Shown here: one piece after another, positions 1 through 8,781 of the stretch
Position numbering within the stretch: the stretch's first letter is position 1
Layout: each line of letters begins with the position of its first letter
DNA from: Spirosoma sp.
GTDB taxonomy: Bacteria; Bacteroidota; Bacteroidia; Cytophagales; Spirosomataceae
Assembly (NCBI RefSeq): GCF_026391055.1
Contig: NZ_JAPLET010000031.1
Coordinates: 124,001 to 188,000 of the forward strand
Direction of reading: 5' to 3'
DNA length: 64,000 bases
Made by a program: the position numbers and the translations under genes
Notes under the pieces: generated by a model
The model's database searches: none
Told to the model about the DNA's origin: nothing
What the model saw: only the letters and a program-made list of their open reading frames with translations

Positions 1-339
1 GTGGGGGTTCGATTTGTAGCCATGTTCCCTCTGTCTACTGATTCGCCCCAACGGATCAAACGATTCCGTTCCGAATATGGCCTTCCCTTTGCTGGCCGCC
101 CGGATGGTGGCGCGCAACTGGCCCGACAATTTCGGGTACGTGCTACGCCCGAAGTAGTGGTCATGCAAGCAAATGGCACCGTACGATACCAGGGCGCTAT
201 CGATGATTGGTATATTTCGCTGGGCAAACACCGCCCCCATATGACGAGTGCTTATCTTCAGCAAGCCTTGGACGCGCTGCTGGCCAATCAGGCCGTTACA
301 ACAGCCCGAACAGAGGTTGTTGGCTGTTTATTGAACTAA
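1..339 (+). CDS. Redoxin-like protein, C-terminal part (cut by window edge)
   Basis: The reading frame is open from the first base, so this is the C-terminal 112 residues of a longer protein whose start lies outside the window. The segment resembles the second half of an AhpC/TSA thioredoxin-fold domain: a strand-helix region (FVAMFPLSTDS), a cis-proline-type motif (RATPEVVVM) and a final strand (NGTVRYQGAIDD). The tail AIDDWYISLGKHRPH and the terminal VGCLLN resemble redoxin-like proteins often found next to c-type cytochrome/copper monooxygenase proteins, and exactly such a gene lies 8 bases away, convergently. Thiol-disulfide or electron-transfer chemistry at the cell envelope is likely. 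The peroxidatic cysteine region is not visible here, so the exact class is open. Confidence 0.7.
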   Translation: MGVRFVAMFPLSTDSPQRIKRFRSEYGLPFAGRPDGGAQLARQFRVRATPEVVVMQANGTVRYQGAIDDWYISLGKHRPHMTSAYLQQALDALLANQAVTTARTEVVGCLLN

Positions 340-347
340 CGAAGTCG

Positions 348-1595
348 CTACTTTATGTAATAGAAGACCAGATTCATCATTTCATCGGTCGAGTTCCACC
401 CGTAGCCCACCGTTCGGGCAGGCCGGTTTGGATTGAGTGGGTTCTGGTCGGTGTTGTCGTAACTGGCTTCGGCAATGATGGTGGCCCCTTTAGGCAACAC
501 AAGCGGGGTTTGAAAGAAGTAAGACAGTTGCCAGTTATAATCCCAGGCATCAATTTTTATCAGATTAATCACATCCCCATCGGGGGTAATGGCAAACGCC
601 CGAACCGACTTTCCCAATCGATGCATGTGGGGTAAAACGGATAGAAGCCGGACGGTGTCAGGTAGCGGGCCGTAATTCATAAAAAACGTCGGCTTTGTAT
701 TGGCAGGCAGTTGAAAGGGTTGATTGGTCACGTTATTCTCTGTAAGAGTCAGTGTTTTTACGACCCGTTCCACTGGTTTCCGTGCATAATACAACCGCAC
801 TTCAGACTGGTCCTGATCGGCCTTTGCCGACGGGGAATAGTGTATATTAAGAATCAGGTCGCTGCCCGCCCGAATTAGCTTGGCGGCTCCAGCTGGAAAT
901 GTTACCCGGTCATTACCCGGCACCCACCCATACAGAAATTCGTCGGCCAGCGGTGTTTTCTGAAATTCCTGCAAGCGAGAGTCCTCTTCAGTTATGCCGT
1001 CAATACCGGCCATCGTGCCCGTAGAGTCGATCATTAGCCGACTGTGGTGGAGTAACTTACGGTTACCAGGCACAAACTCAATGGCTTCTACCCAAACATC
1101 CTGCGTTAAGCCCATGGGTACGTGAAAATACCGAAAATCCTCCTGCACGTCGCCTTTAATATTGTAAGGCTTCATACGAAGCACAAGATCGGGTGTTCGG
1201 GCATTGGGGTCGGCCTGAGTTGCCCTTTCTTTCACCCTGTTATCCCTTACCCGTACCCCTTTGCCCTGTACCATGCCCCCCTGCACCCAGGCCTGAATGG
1301 TACTTATCTCGGTTTCTGACAGGCCCCGCTCGTTGGAATAATGCTGAAACTGGCGGTCAGCCGGGAAAGGCGGCATGTATCGAATCTGGGTGACTTTGGC
1401 AATAAACTTACCTCGTTTGGCTACGTCTTCGTAAGTCAGCAGGCTAAACGGTCCTAACCCGCCGGGGTGGTGGCAGGGTGCACAGTGCTGAGCAAGAATT
1501 GGCTGAATATTGGCTGTATATGTGGGGGTCTGTGCCAGCAGCCAAGGAGCTGTCAACAGCCAAAGCAATGCGATTTCAAATGGCCCCTTCTTCAT
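348..1595 (-). CDS. Exported c-type cytochrome / copper type II monooxygenase-like protein
   Basis: The 415-residue protein starts with a signal peptide ending near LLAQ (residues 1-22). A single haem c motif CAPCH lies at residues 38-42, within a PSD1/cytochrome-c-like domain. The C-terminal two thirds resemble the ascorbate-dependent copper type II monooxygenase (PHM-like) fold: LLHHSR (His183-184), LNIHYS (His252) and LPHMHRLG (His323 and His325) are in the right order for copper ligands, with a Met-rich end (DEMMNLV). It should act in the periplasm, taking electrons through the haem domain; the substrate is unknown. It converges on the redoxin fragment with 8 bases between stops. The start follows a TAnnTTTG box with almost no leader. 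The haem motif is certain, the copper-enzyme assignment is by motif only. Confidence 0.78.
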   Translation of the reverse strand: MKKGPFEIALLWLLTAPWLLAQTPTYTANIQPILAQHCAPCHHPGGLGPFSLLTYEDVAKRGKFIAKVTQIRYMPPFPADRQFQHYSNERGLSETEISTIQAWVQGGMVQGKGVRVRDNRVKERATQADPNARTPDLVLRMKPYNIKGDVQEDFRYFHVPMGLTQDVWVEAIEFVPGNRKLLHHSRLMIDSTGTMAGIDGITEEDSRLQEFQKTPLADEFLYGWVPGNDRVTFPAGAAKLIRAGSDLILNIHYSPSAKADQDQSEVRLYYARKPVERVVKTLTLTENNVTNQPFQLPANTKPTFFMNYGPLPDTVRLLSVLPHMHRLGKSVRAFAITPDGDVINLIKIDAWDYNWQLSYFFQTPLVLPKGATIIAEASYDNTDQNPLNPNRPARTVGYGWNSTDEMMNLVFYYIK

Positions 1596-1609
1596 TGGAT
1601 TCGAATATA

Positions 1610-1617
1610 CAAAAATA
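1610..1617 (-). promoter_or_regulatory. TATTTTTG -7 box for the cytochrome/monooxygenase gene
   Basis: On the minus strand this reads TATTTTTG, an exact match to the Bacteroidota -7 consensus TAnnTTTG. Transcription would begin a few bases before the ATG at 1595. It overlaps the T-tract of the preceding terminator hairpin. Confidence 0.5.
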
Positions 1618-1645
1618 GCAGCAGCGGGCTAACCCGCTGCTGCTA
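1611..1645 (-). terminator. Rho-independent terminator of the SusC-SusD-lipoprotein operon
   Basis: Arms 1616-1628 and 1633-1645 are a perfect 13-bp GC-rich inverted repeat with a 4-base loop. On the minus strand it is followed by five T (1615-1611). It lies just after the stop of the lipoprotein gene at 1667. Confidence 0.85.
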
Positions 1646-1666
1646 GTCATTGAACTGGTGGCGTTA

Positions 1667-2359
1667 TTACCGCACGGTGAAATTCAGGCGGCAATTGGAG
1701 TTAGCCTGTGATACCGGCGTTGGATCGAGGCAGATACTGTCTTCGTTCCACACTTTAAACACCAGGCCATCAGTCGTTGTAAGCTCCCAGGTAATCACAA
1801 ACGCATCGGCAGTTGCAACGGTTTTACCACCTACCACCTGTGCGCCCTGCAAACGAGCGCCAGCGGGGCGGGGACGGGCAGGGTTTTCAAATACCTTCAC
1901 TGCGTTTACCTTGTCGTATTTGACGGTAGCATCTTTGTAGAGCGTATAGATATCGGCAGGAGAAAGGCTAAACGCATTCCACTGGCGGTTCGCCGTGGGA
2001 GCGTCAATCGTTTTCACTATTTTACCTCCGCCACCCAGCGATACTGTCTTTGGGTTTCCGTCAGGGTCAGTGTACGACTCGATCATATCTACCTTGATAA
2101 CGATCTTACTCACAGTGAGCTTATTATCAAGCGACACCCAACGGATTTTGAAGTCAATTTTTGACGCATCCTGCCCCGTAAGCGGAAAGTTTCTGGCATT
2201 GGCCGCAAAATTGGCTTTAGCGGTTTCGGCTACTCCGTCAAAAACACCCAGGGCGTGTACACCTGGCTCCCAGGGTTTGTTTGGGTTAAGTGACTCATCC
2301 TGGCAACCGACCAGCAGCATAACTGCCGCCGTTAATGAATATAAAAATAGTTGTTTCAT
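1667..2359 (-). CDS. Lipoprotein of unknown function, third gene of a SusC/SusD operon
   Basis: The 230-residue product has a lipoprotein signal peptide: a charged start (MKQ), a hydrophobic stretch and the lipobox VGC at about residue 19, so it should be anchored in the outer membrane, possibly surface exposed. The rest is polar and beta-rich with no motif I recognise; a short Gly run (LGGGGK) lies near residue 110. It follows susD by 70 bases on the same strand and precedes a strong terminator, so it is the last gene of the operon. By analogy with other Sus-like loci a third lipoprotein helps bind the substrate, but nothing in the sequence identifies that substrate. Confidence 0.75.
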   Translation of the reverse strand: MKQLFLYSLTAAVMLLVGCQDESLNPNKPWEPGVHALGVFDGVAETAKANFAANARNFPLTGQDASKIDFKIRWVSLDNKLTVSKIVIKVDMIESYTDPDGNPKTVSLGGGGKIVKTIDAPTANRQWNAFSLSPADIYTLYKDATVKYDKVNAVKVFENPARPRPAGARLQGAQVVGGKTVATADAFVITWELTTTDGLVFKVWNEDSICLDPTPVSQANSNCRLNFTVR

Positions 2360-2429
2360 TGCTGTCGTTATCTGGTTAATCCACCGGCTACGTGCTTAGG
2401 CATGTTCGTAGCCAGTGGCTATGATTTTC

Positions 2430-4157
2430 CTAGTACTCCCACTTAACTTTTACCTTGTCCCAGAAAATCGGATCCCGGTCGAAAATCACGTCGGAAACGT
2501 ATTTAGCTGCATTCGGATTCAGCGCACCTTCAGACTGCGGATAGGGTAAGCGCAACGCATACTGACGGGGTGGCTTCGAAATCGGCGCCTGAATCCCTAC
2601 TGAGAATTGTTTAAACTGGCTTTGAATGGGGTAGCCCGTCCGGCGTTGCAGGTTCCACATATCCATGCCCTGTCCCCATGAACAGAACCAGATCTGCTTG
2701 GCCACCACGTTCAGTTTAGACTGGGCAGACGTAGCTGCATCATACAGGTCCAGCCATGCTTTCACATAGGCATCAATTTCGGTCTGCGCGGGTGCTTTGG
2801 CCCGGGTAGGATCTGATTTAAGACCCTGAGCGACAACCACGGCAATCTGCTCACGCATGGCTGCTTCAAAGAGCGCCTTAGGGTCACCCGTTACGCCTGT
2901 TCCGTCCAGAATAGCTTCCACCTGATAGTACTTGGTGTTCCAGCTATGGATCAGCGGCCACAGTCCGTCACCACCGAAGTTCAGCGATGCCTGGCCCGTG
3001 AGGGCTACAGCAGGCACAGTCCGGTCAGAATACACACCACCCGCCGGATAGGTACCAGGGGCAGTCCGTAGTGGACCATCGGCAGCAGCACCCGATACGT
3101 CGGCACGATCCCGTCCGAAGTAACCGGCGATATAAGCCAGATCAGCAGCAGGAATGGCGCCCGTGATACCAAATGCGTTCTTGTATTCATCCAGGAATGA
3201 AGCCCGAAGCGGCAGGTACGATCCGCCGAAAGGCGTAGTACCCCGGTCGGTTGGGTTATTCTGGTCCAGAATCCGTGATGTTTGCCGGTAGAAGTAGAAA
3301 GGCAGACGTGGATCTTTGTTCAGCATCATTTCGCCCATCAACTGGTGGTTGATGTAGGTTGGGTCCGAGGTTCCGGTGTAGGTAATAAACCAGGGGTGGG
3401 TGTTCCGTTCGGGCGAGATCTGCTTGGAATACAGGTAAGACCAGTTCTGCGCAGGGGTTGAAATAAATCCGCCCGCATCGAAAGCCGCCTTTAATTCGGC
3501 ATTGCCATTGGTACGGCCTTTGCGTGAGGTAAGCAACAAACGCAGCTTCACCGTTCTTGCAATCCGTGTCCAGGTAGTGGCATTACCCCCACCCATGTAG
3601 TCGTTTATTACCGCAACTGGCTGAGGCTTAGCCAATTCCACAATGGCCTGATCGCACAGTTTAAGCAGATCCTCATAAATGGCAGCATCCTTATCGAATA
3701 CAGGCGATGTATTTGGTTGAGCCGTATTTCCTTTCCAGGCTTCAGTGTACGGCATATCGCCAAACATATCCACAAAATTACCCATCGAGTAAGCCTTGAG
3801 CACCAGGGCAATACCCCGATAGCGCGGATTCTTACCGTCTTCCGTCGCCCGCAGCATTTCTTCAATGCTCTGCATGTTTCGGTAAGCATCATTCCAGGTT
3901 CCCTGGAAGCTGGTGTTGCTCAGGTTGTAAGAATCGTTGGAATTCCAGAGTCCCGCAAAGCCCATAGCACTGCTATTGACACTCGTGAACGCATCACGGG
4001 CCGCATTCTCCGCTACGGGCAACAGTAGACCCAAAGAACCGGATGCTGGTTTGTTAGGATCTGTATTGATATCCAGGTCGGTATAGCTACACGCACTGAC
4101 TATGCTCATAAATCCAGCCAGTGCCAGCGTCCTGATACTATTTTTAGTATTAATCAT
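2430..4157 (-). CDS. SusD/RagB-family outer-membrane substrate-binding lipoprotein
   Basis: The 575-residue protein carries a lipoprotein signal (lipobox VSAC near residue 23), followed by the YTDLDINTDPNKP motif typical of the SusD-like family, especially the group represented by Pfam SusD-like_2. Several Trp/Tyr-rich helices (GLWNSNDSYN, WNDAYRNM) fit the TPR-like scaffold that docks on SusC, and the C-terminal part WSWGQGMDMWN-like region (CSWGQGMDMWNLQRRTG) is characteristic. It would sit as a lid on the SusC barrel encoded 64 bases upstream and capture a nutrient at the cell surface. No glycosidase or peptidase lies in this operon, so the ligand cannot be predicted. Confidence 0.93.
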   Translation of the reverse strand: MINTKNSIRTLALAGFMSIVSACSYTDLDINTDPNKPASGSLGLLLPVAENAARDAFTSVNSSAMGFAGLWNSNDSYNLSNTSFQGTWNDAYRNMQSIEEMLRATEDGKNPRYRGIALVLKAYSMGNFVDMFGDMPYTEAWKGNTAQPNTSPVFDKDAAIYEDLLKLCDQAIVELAKPQPVAVINDYMGGGNATTWTRIARTVKLRLLLTSRKGRTNGNAELKAAFDAGGFISTPAQNWSYLYSKQISPERNTHPWFITYTGTSDPTYINHQLMGEMMLNKDPRLPFYFYRQTSRILDQNNPTDRGTTPFGGSYLPLRASFLDEYKNAFGITGAIPAADLAYIAGYFGRDRADVSGAAADGPLRTAPGTYPAGGVYSDRTVPAVALTGQASLNFGGDGLWPLIHSWNTKYYQVEAILDGTGVTGDPKALFEAAMREQIAVVVAQGLKSDPTRAKAPAQTEIDAYVKAWLDLYDAATSAQSKLNVVAKQIWFCSWGQGMDMWNLQRRTGYPIQSQFKQFSVGIQAPISKPPRQYALRLPYPQSEGALNPNAAKYVSDVIFDRDPIFWDKVKVKWEY

Positions 4158-4220
4158 TGTAACTGCTTAGTTAGAATTTATAATGAGAGCGATTTAGTAG
4201 ACAAATCGCCCTGACCGTAG

Positions 4221-7200
4221 TTAGAATGAAGCATTGAGGTTGATACCAAAACGGCGTGTCGAGGGCGAAGCGCCCAGGTCAAAGCCCTGGATGTTCGAAT
4301 CGGCGAAGTTGGACAGTACTTCAGGGTCGAAGTTCAGCCCTTTCAGCATGTTGGGTGCATAGAACCACAGGTTACGACCTGATACCGACATACGGAGGCT
4401 ACCAAATACTTTCGCATACCGCTTCAGGAAAGCCTTGGGTACGCTATAGCCCAGCGATACTTCCCGCAGGCGTACAACCGTAGCGTCGTAGATGTTTACT
4501 TCGTCAGCACCGTAGGCACCATAGCCATCCGTAAAGTGATATTGGAAGGCCGACATGGCGATGGTATTTTTAATCGGCTGACCATTATCACCGACAAGTG
4601 GCTTGTAGGTCGCCGGATCACCCAGTACACCCGGAATTACCCGCATCCCTTCACGATCTTCGGAGTTCTTGAGCTGGCCACGCAACAGCAGCGAGGCTGC
4701 CGTGCTGGAGAACAGGCTTCCACCGGCTTTGTAATCCATCAATACGCTCAGCGAGAAATTTTTAAAGTTTACCGTGTTGGTCCAGCCCACCTGGTATTTC
4801 GTATTCGGGTCGCCAATGATGTCTGACTTGGCAGCCCGAATGGGCAAACCCGTGCTTGGGTTGATCAGCAGGTTACCGGCATCGTCGCGGGCGTTTTTCG
4901 ATCCAATGATTTGGCCGTAAGGCAGGCCATTCCGGAAAATGGTTCCCAGCGACGTGAGGCCGGTACCACCAATGAAGATTTCACCACCCGGACCCGCATC
5001 TTCAACTTTTGACTTGATACTCGTATAAGCGAAGTAAGACGTCCAGGTCAGGCCATTGGCCATCCGTAGCGGAACAAATGTCAGTCCTAATTCCCACCCT
5101 TTGTTGGAGATTTTACCGGCGTTGGTTATTTCGGTAGCAAAGCCTGATGTGCGGGGTAGCTCCCGGGTAACGATCAGGTCGGTCGATACACGATCAAAAT
5201 AAGCCGCGTCAATGCCAATCCGGTTGTTGAAAAACTGAAGTTCAGTACCTAATTCTACTTCCGATGTAAACTCAGGCTTCAGATTGAGGTTGTTCAACTG
5301 GCTGGGCAGCGTGGCCGTTGATATGGCGGTGCCGTTGTAGAACGTACGTCCGAGGTTATAGGCCGTAAATACCTGATAGGGATCGGCATCCTTACCCACT
5401 TTGGCGTAGTTGGCCCGGAGTTTACCAAGATTGATAATATTCTTGGGTAGGTTCAGGACATCGGTAAAGACGAACGAACCAGATACGGCCGGATAATAGT
5501 AGCTGTTGTTACTGGCTGGCAACGTCGATGACTGGTCATTCCGAACCGAAGCCGTCAGGAACAGGAAGTTACCGTAGCCCAGTGTCAACTCACTAAAAAT
5601 TCCATATAACCGGCGCTGGTTCCGATAATCGGCCGCGGTCTGGTTTAGCGTACCGCCAATTGTCAGAATGTTCGGATCAATAACGGGTGCGCCAGCGATA
5701 GCAGATTCGGTGTAGCTGCGCTGGTTCGGGTTGAAACCAACGAGCAATTTGGCATTGATTTTTTCCGAAAAATCATGCTGTGCCGTAGCCAGGAAGGTAA
5801 AATCGATTTCCGTCTTGGTCAGATCCTGCCGGGATACTGCACCGAGCGGAGAAAACGAGCCACCGGGACGGAGGACATTTTTACGCGTTTCGGAGTAGGT
5901 GTTGATACCACCACGAGCGGTAAAGTTCAGCCAGGGCGTAATGTCATAGCTCAACGTCATGTTTCCGTAAATCCGGTTTACAGCGGAGTTGTAAAGGTTG
6001 TACTTAGCCGTCCAAAGCGGGTTGTCCAGCGCCCGGTAGAATACGTTCGAGCCGTCTACGGGGTTTTCAAACGGATAGCTGTTCAGGTCGTAGTTACGGG
6101 GTAGATAAAACAAACGGCTGTAGATAGAACCGGCAGAAGCCAGTCCGCCGTAGTCAGCATAATAACCAGCTCCCGACTGTGGGCTTTGCTGATTGGTGTT
6201 CGTATAGGCTACGCTCCCCCCTACGTTGATACCGTTGGTAAGTTGAGCAGTACCACCAAAGCTCAGCGTTGTACGGTCTGTGAACGAATTCGGGATGATA
6301 CCATCGTTGCGGGTCTTCGAAACCGAAGCGTTCAGCGACGTCTTATCGCCGGTCGAGTTGATCTGAATGCCATTTTCCATCACTTTACCGGTCTTGAAAA
6401 AGCCGCCGATGATGTCGTGAGGTACGAGTGGCACGGCAATACCCCGGCCATTTGCCTGTAGTAATTCGGGGAAAGCTGTTTGGTAACGTGCAGCACCGTA
6501 AGGAACTGTTGCGTCGACCAGTGGGTGAGGAATGGTACCCGCCGGATAATCCGGATCGACTACTTTAGAATATCGCTCAAAACCCAAAGTTGCATTGATG
6601 CGATCAACCTCTGCGGGGAAAACGGTTCCCCAGTTTCCGATAAACCCACCGTTGTAGGTCTGGTTAGAACCCTGCGTATACGTGTCCTGATAATCCGGAA
6701 CCGTTGATACATTTTCGACGGAGTACGACGAGTTGAAGTTGATCTCAAGACCCTTCCGTGCCGATTTGCTACCCGCTTTGGTCGTGATCACAATTACGCC
6801 ATTGGCAGCCCGTGAGCCATATAGAGCCGATGCAGCGGCACCTTTCAATACGGTCATGGCTTCGATGTTGTTCGGATCGATGTCGTAAGCCCGGTTTGTC
6901 GTTACCGTATTTGTGTTATACCCCTGGCTACCGTTTTGGGGCGTGTTTACCGAGTTATCGAAGGGAATACCATCGACAACAAACAGCGGCTGGTTGTTGC
7001 CCGTAAAGGAGTTATTACCCCGGATGGTAATGCGTGTACCCGCACCCGGTGCTCCGTTACCAGCGGTGATGTTCACCCCTGGCACTTTACCCGACAGGGC
7101 CCGTAGTGGATCCGGCTCCGACCGTTGCTGAAGCACATCTCCTTTTACGTTGGAGACGGCATATGCCAGCGCTTTTTTATCCCGCTGCTGTCCCAAAGCC

Positions 7201-7526
7201 GTTACAACGACTTCGCCCAACTGCTTGGCATCATTGGCCAGTTTAACGTCAATAGTAGTACGGTTGCCAATTTCTATTTCCTGCGAAGCCGATCCAACAA
7301 AGCTGAATACCAGCGTTCCCCCTTTCGCAGGGACACTTAGCGAATACTTACCGTTCACATCGGTGTTCGTACCTCGCGCCAAACCCTTCAGTACAACAGA
7401 TACACCCGGTAAAGGACTACCATCTTCAGCGGCTTGCACTTTTCCTGTAATTGTTCGCTCCTGAGCCCAGGCTGGAAGCCAGAATGAGCATACCAGAAGT
7501 AAGCTCATCAGTAAAATTTTCCTCAT
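4221..7526 (-). CDS. SusC/RagA-family TonB-dependent outer-membrane transporter
   Basis: The 1101-residue protein has a signal peptide (cleavage near AWAQ, residue 21) and an N-terminal carboxypeptidase-D regulatory-like domain (about 25-105: TGKVQAAEDGSPLPGVSVVLKG split over a beta sandwich). A TonB-box-like segment follows (GEVVVTALG near 105), then the plug (DPLRALSGKVPGVNI, VDGIPFDNS) and a large beta barrel ending in a C-terminal Phe (NASF). This is the usual SusC architecture and size. It would import a ligand presented by the adjacent SusD, powered by TonB-ExbBD. It is the first gene of a three-gene minus-strand operon with a good promoter upstream. Confidence 0.95.
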   Translation of the reverse strand: MRKILLMSLLLVCSFWLPAWAQERTITGKVQAAEDGSPLPGVSVVLKGLARGTNTDVNGKYSLSVPAKGGTLVFSFVGSASQEIEIGNRTTIDVKLANDAKQLGEVVVTALGQQRDKKALAYAVSNVKGDVLQQRSEPDPLRALSGKVPGVNITAGNGAPGAGTRITIRGNNSFTGNNQPLFVVDGIPFDNSVNTPQNGSQGYNTNTVTTNRAYDIDPNNIEAMTVLKGAAASALYGSRAANGVIVITTKAGSKSARKGLEINFNSSYSVENVSTVPDYQDTYTQGSNQTYNGGFIGNWGTVFPAEVDRINATLGFERYSKVVDPDYPAGTIPHPLVDATVPYGAARYQTAFPELLQANGRGIAVPLVPHDIIGGFFKTGKVMENGIQINSTGDKTSLNASVSKTRNDGIIPNSFTDRTTLSFGGTAQLTNGINVGGSVAYTNTNQQSPQSGAGYYADYGGLASAGSIYSRLFYLPRNYDLNSYPFENPVDGSNVFYRALDNPLWTAKYNLYNSAVNRIYGNMTLSYDITPWLNFTARGGINTYSETRKNVLRPGGSFSPLGAVSRQDLTKTEIDFTFLATAQHDFSEKINAKLLVGFNPNQRSYTESAIAGAPVIDPNILTIGGTLNQTAADYRNQRRLYGIFSELTLGYGNFLFLTASVRNDQSSTLPASNNSYYYPAVSGSFVFTDVLNLPKNIINLGKLRANYAKVGKDADPYQVFTAYNLGRTFYNGTAISTATLPSQLNNLNLKPEFTSEVELGTELQFFNNRIGIDAAYFDRVSTDLIVTRELPRTSGFATEITNAGKISNKGWELGLTFVPLRMANGLTWTSYFAYTSIKSKVEDAGPGGEIFIGGTGLTSLGTIFRNGLPYGQIIGSKNARDDAGNLLINPSTGLPIRAAKSDIIGDPNTKYQVGWTNTVNFKNFSLSVLMDYKAGGSLFSSTAASLLLRGQLKNSEDREGMRVIPGVLGDPATYKPLVGDNGQPIKNTIAMSAFQYHFTDGYGAYGADEVNIYDATVVRLREVSLGYSVPKAFLKRYAKVFGSLRMSVSGRNLWFYAPNMLKGLNFDPEVLSNFADSNIQGFDLGASPSTRRFGINLNASF

Positions 7527-7567
7527 AAATAAAGCTGTTTAGTAAGTTAAGAAATGAGTACTTTCGG

Positions 7568-7597
7568 CAAAAGTATATCAAGCGCCACAGTTATCAA
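7568..7597 (-). promoter_or_regulatory. Promoter of the SusC/SusD operon
   Basis: On the minus strand a TTG (7597-7595) is followed after 19 bases by TACTTTTG (7575-7568), matching the Bacteroidota TTG-19-TAnnTTTG promoter. The leader to the susC ATG would be about 35 bases. Confidence 0.7.
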
Positions 7598-7852
7598 AAT
7601 TTTCCTTATAAGCAGTACTACATATTATAAATAATATATAGTATTTAATATCAAAATATTATTCTGTTTTTATAGGCTCTATTCAATCTATTACAGCATT
7701 AAAATTGTGTTAAATGACCGTATTTATACTTAAACAAATAAAACAGTATGACTTTGCAATAGTATATACACTGAAATATGGCTTCCAATAAAGTTTAATG
7801 ATTTCATTTCTATCATTAGAACTTTATATTTTTTCCTCGAACACTTCAAACA

Positions 7853-7884
7853 AAAAATGCTGAACTATGTAGTCCAGCATTTTT
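7853..7884 (-). terminator. Terminator hairpin of the patatin gene
   Basis: Ten-base arms AAAAATGCTG / CAGCATTTTT flank a further three base pairs and a short loop, with one internal mismatch. Read on the minus strand the stem ends in a run of T, 20 bases after the patatin stop codon. Confidence 0.75.
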
Positions 7885-7903
7885 AACCTTTCTATTGTAT
7901 AAT

Positions 7904-8683
7904 CTATAATGTTTCCAGCGTCGGCTTACCTAACGATCTATTGATCTCAGCAGCCATAGATCGAGTATATTGGTAGCCGATTCGAAACAGCTCTCTGGCT
8001 TTACTGATATCTGTTGTTGTATACTGCGCTAGTTGCGGAGGTTCGATGAGCACATTGCACTTGGCAAACCGATCTCGCGTTTTACTTTGCACAGCCAGTA
8101 CCAAACTCCGCTCAATAACCCCGCGCATCGACGTAATTGGCTTTCTCGGTCCCAGCACGTTGCAATGCGAACCAATCACAAAGTCGACTTTATTCTCGAT
8201 TACATCGACGGGTAAGTTATTGAGTACCCCCCCATCTACAAATTGCCGTTTATGAATAAGCATAGGCTCAAAAATACCCGGCAGGCAGCACGAGGCCAGA
8301 ACAGGGCGAATAAGTTCACCCGTCTCGAACACCACCTGTTCGCCAGCGTTCAGATCGACGGCGACAACATGCAGCGGAATCTTCAACCCTTCGAACGTAT
8401 CGTGGGGAATGTATTTCTTATAAAGCTCAACTACGTTATCCAGCCGTAATAGTCCCATGCGGTTCCAGGCGGGCCGCAGATGACGCATAAAAGACGATGA
8501 TTCGATGATTTTCAGGCTTTCGTCGGGCGTATAACCCTGGGCCAGCAGCGCACCGGCAATGGCACCGGCGCTGGTACCGGCCAGCTGGTCGAACTGTATC
8601 CCCATTTCCTGAAGGGCCTTGATAATACCCAGATGGGCAATACCCCGCGCTCCTCCCCCTGATAATACTAACCCTATTTTCAT
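7904..8683 (-). CDS. Patatin-like phospholipase (acyl hydrolase)
   Basis: The 259-residue protein shows all patatin hallmarks: the glycine-rich oxyanion loop SGGGARG (8-14), the nucleophile motif GTSAG with Ser38, and the DGG motif with Asp150, giving the Ser-Asp dyad. It lacks a signal peptide, so it is probably a cytoplasmic or membrane-surface lipid acyl hydrolase of the RssA/NTE type. Its size fits the compact bacterial single-domain group. It is followed by a clear terminator and preceded by the metallo-hydrolase gene on the same strand with a 98-base gap, so the two may be separate units. The lipid substrate is not evident. Confidence 0.92.
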   Translation of the reverse strand: MKIGLVLSGGGARGIAHLGIIKALQEMGIQFDQLAGTSAGAIAGALLAQGYTPDESLKIIESSSFMRHLRPAWNRMGLLRLDNVVELYKKYIPHDTFEGLKIPLHVVAVDLNAGEQVVFETGELIRPVLASCCLPGIFEPMLIHKRQFVDGGVLNNLPVDVIENKVDFVIGSHCNVLGPRKPITSMRGVIERSLVLAVQSKTRDRFAKCNVLIEPPQLAQYTTTDISKARELFRIGYQYTRSMAAEINRSLGKPTLETL

Positions 8684-8781
8684 AAGTCAACGACTGGATA
8701 AACAACAACCGGTTTGATAACGGTACGTATACTGGTTTGGTTTGTAACGCAGGTTTCCACGGCAACGGCCGACCGTCCGCA

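Larger units (their letters stand above)
7527..7903. other. AT-rich intergenic region between susC and the patatin gene
   Basis: No open frame looks real in these 377 bases. They hold the susC promoter near 7568-7597 and the minus-strand terminator of the patatin gene at 7853-7884. The part between, about 7605-7850, is very AT-rich with runs of TATA and AAAT and no further structure I can support. Confidence 0.7.

Noticed and set aside
207-635. Open frame of 142 codons overlapping the redoxin fragment
   Set aside because: Different frame from the redoxin-like sequence and antisense to the cytochrome gene; no conserved features.
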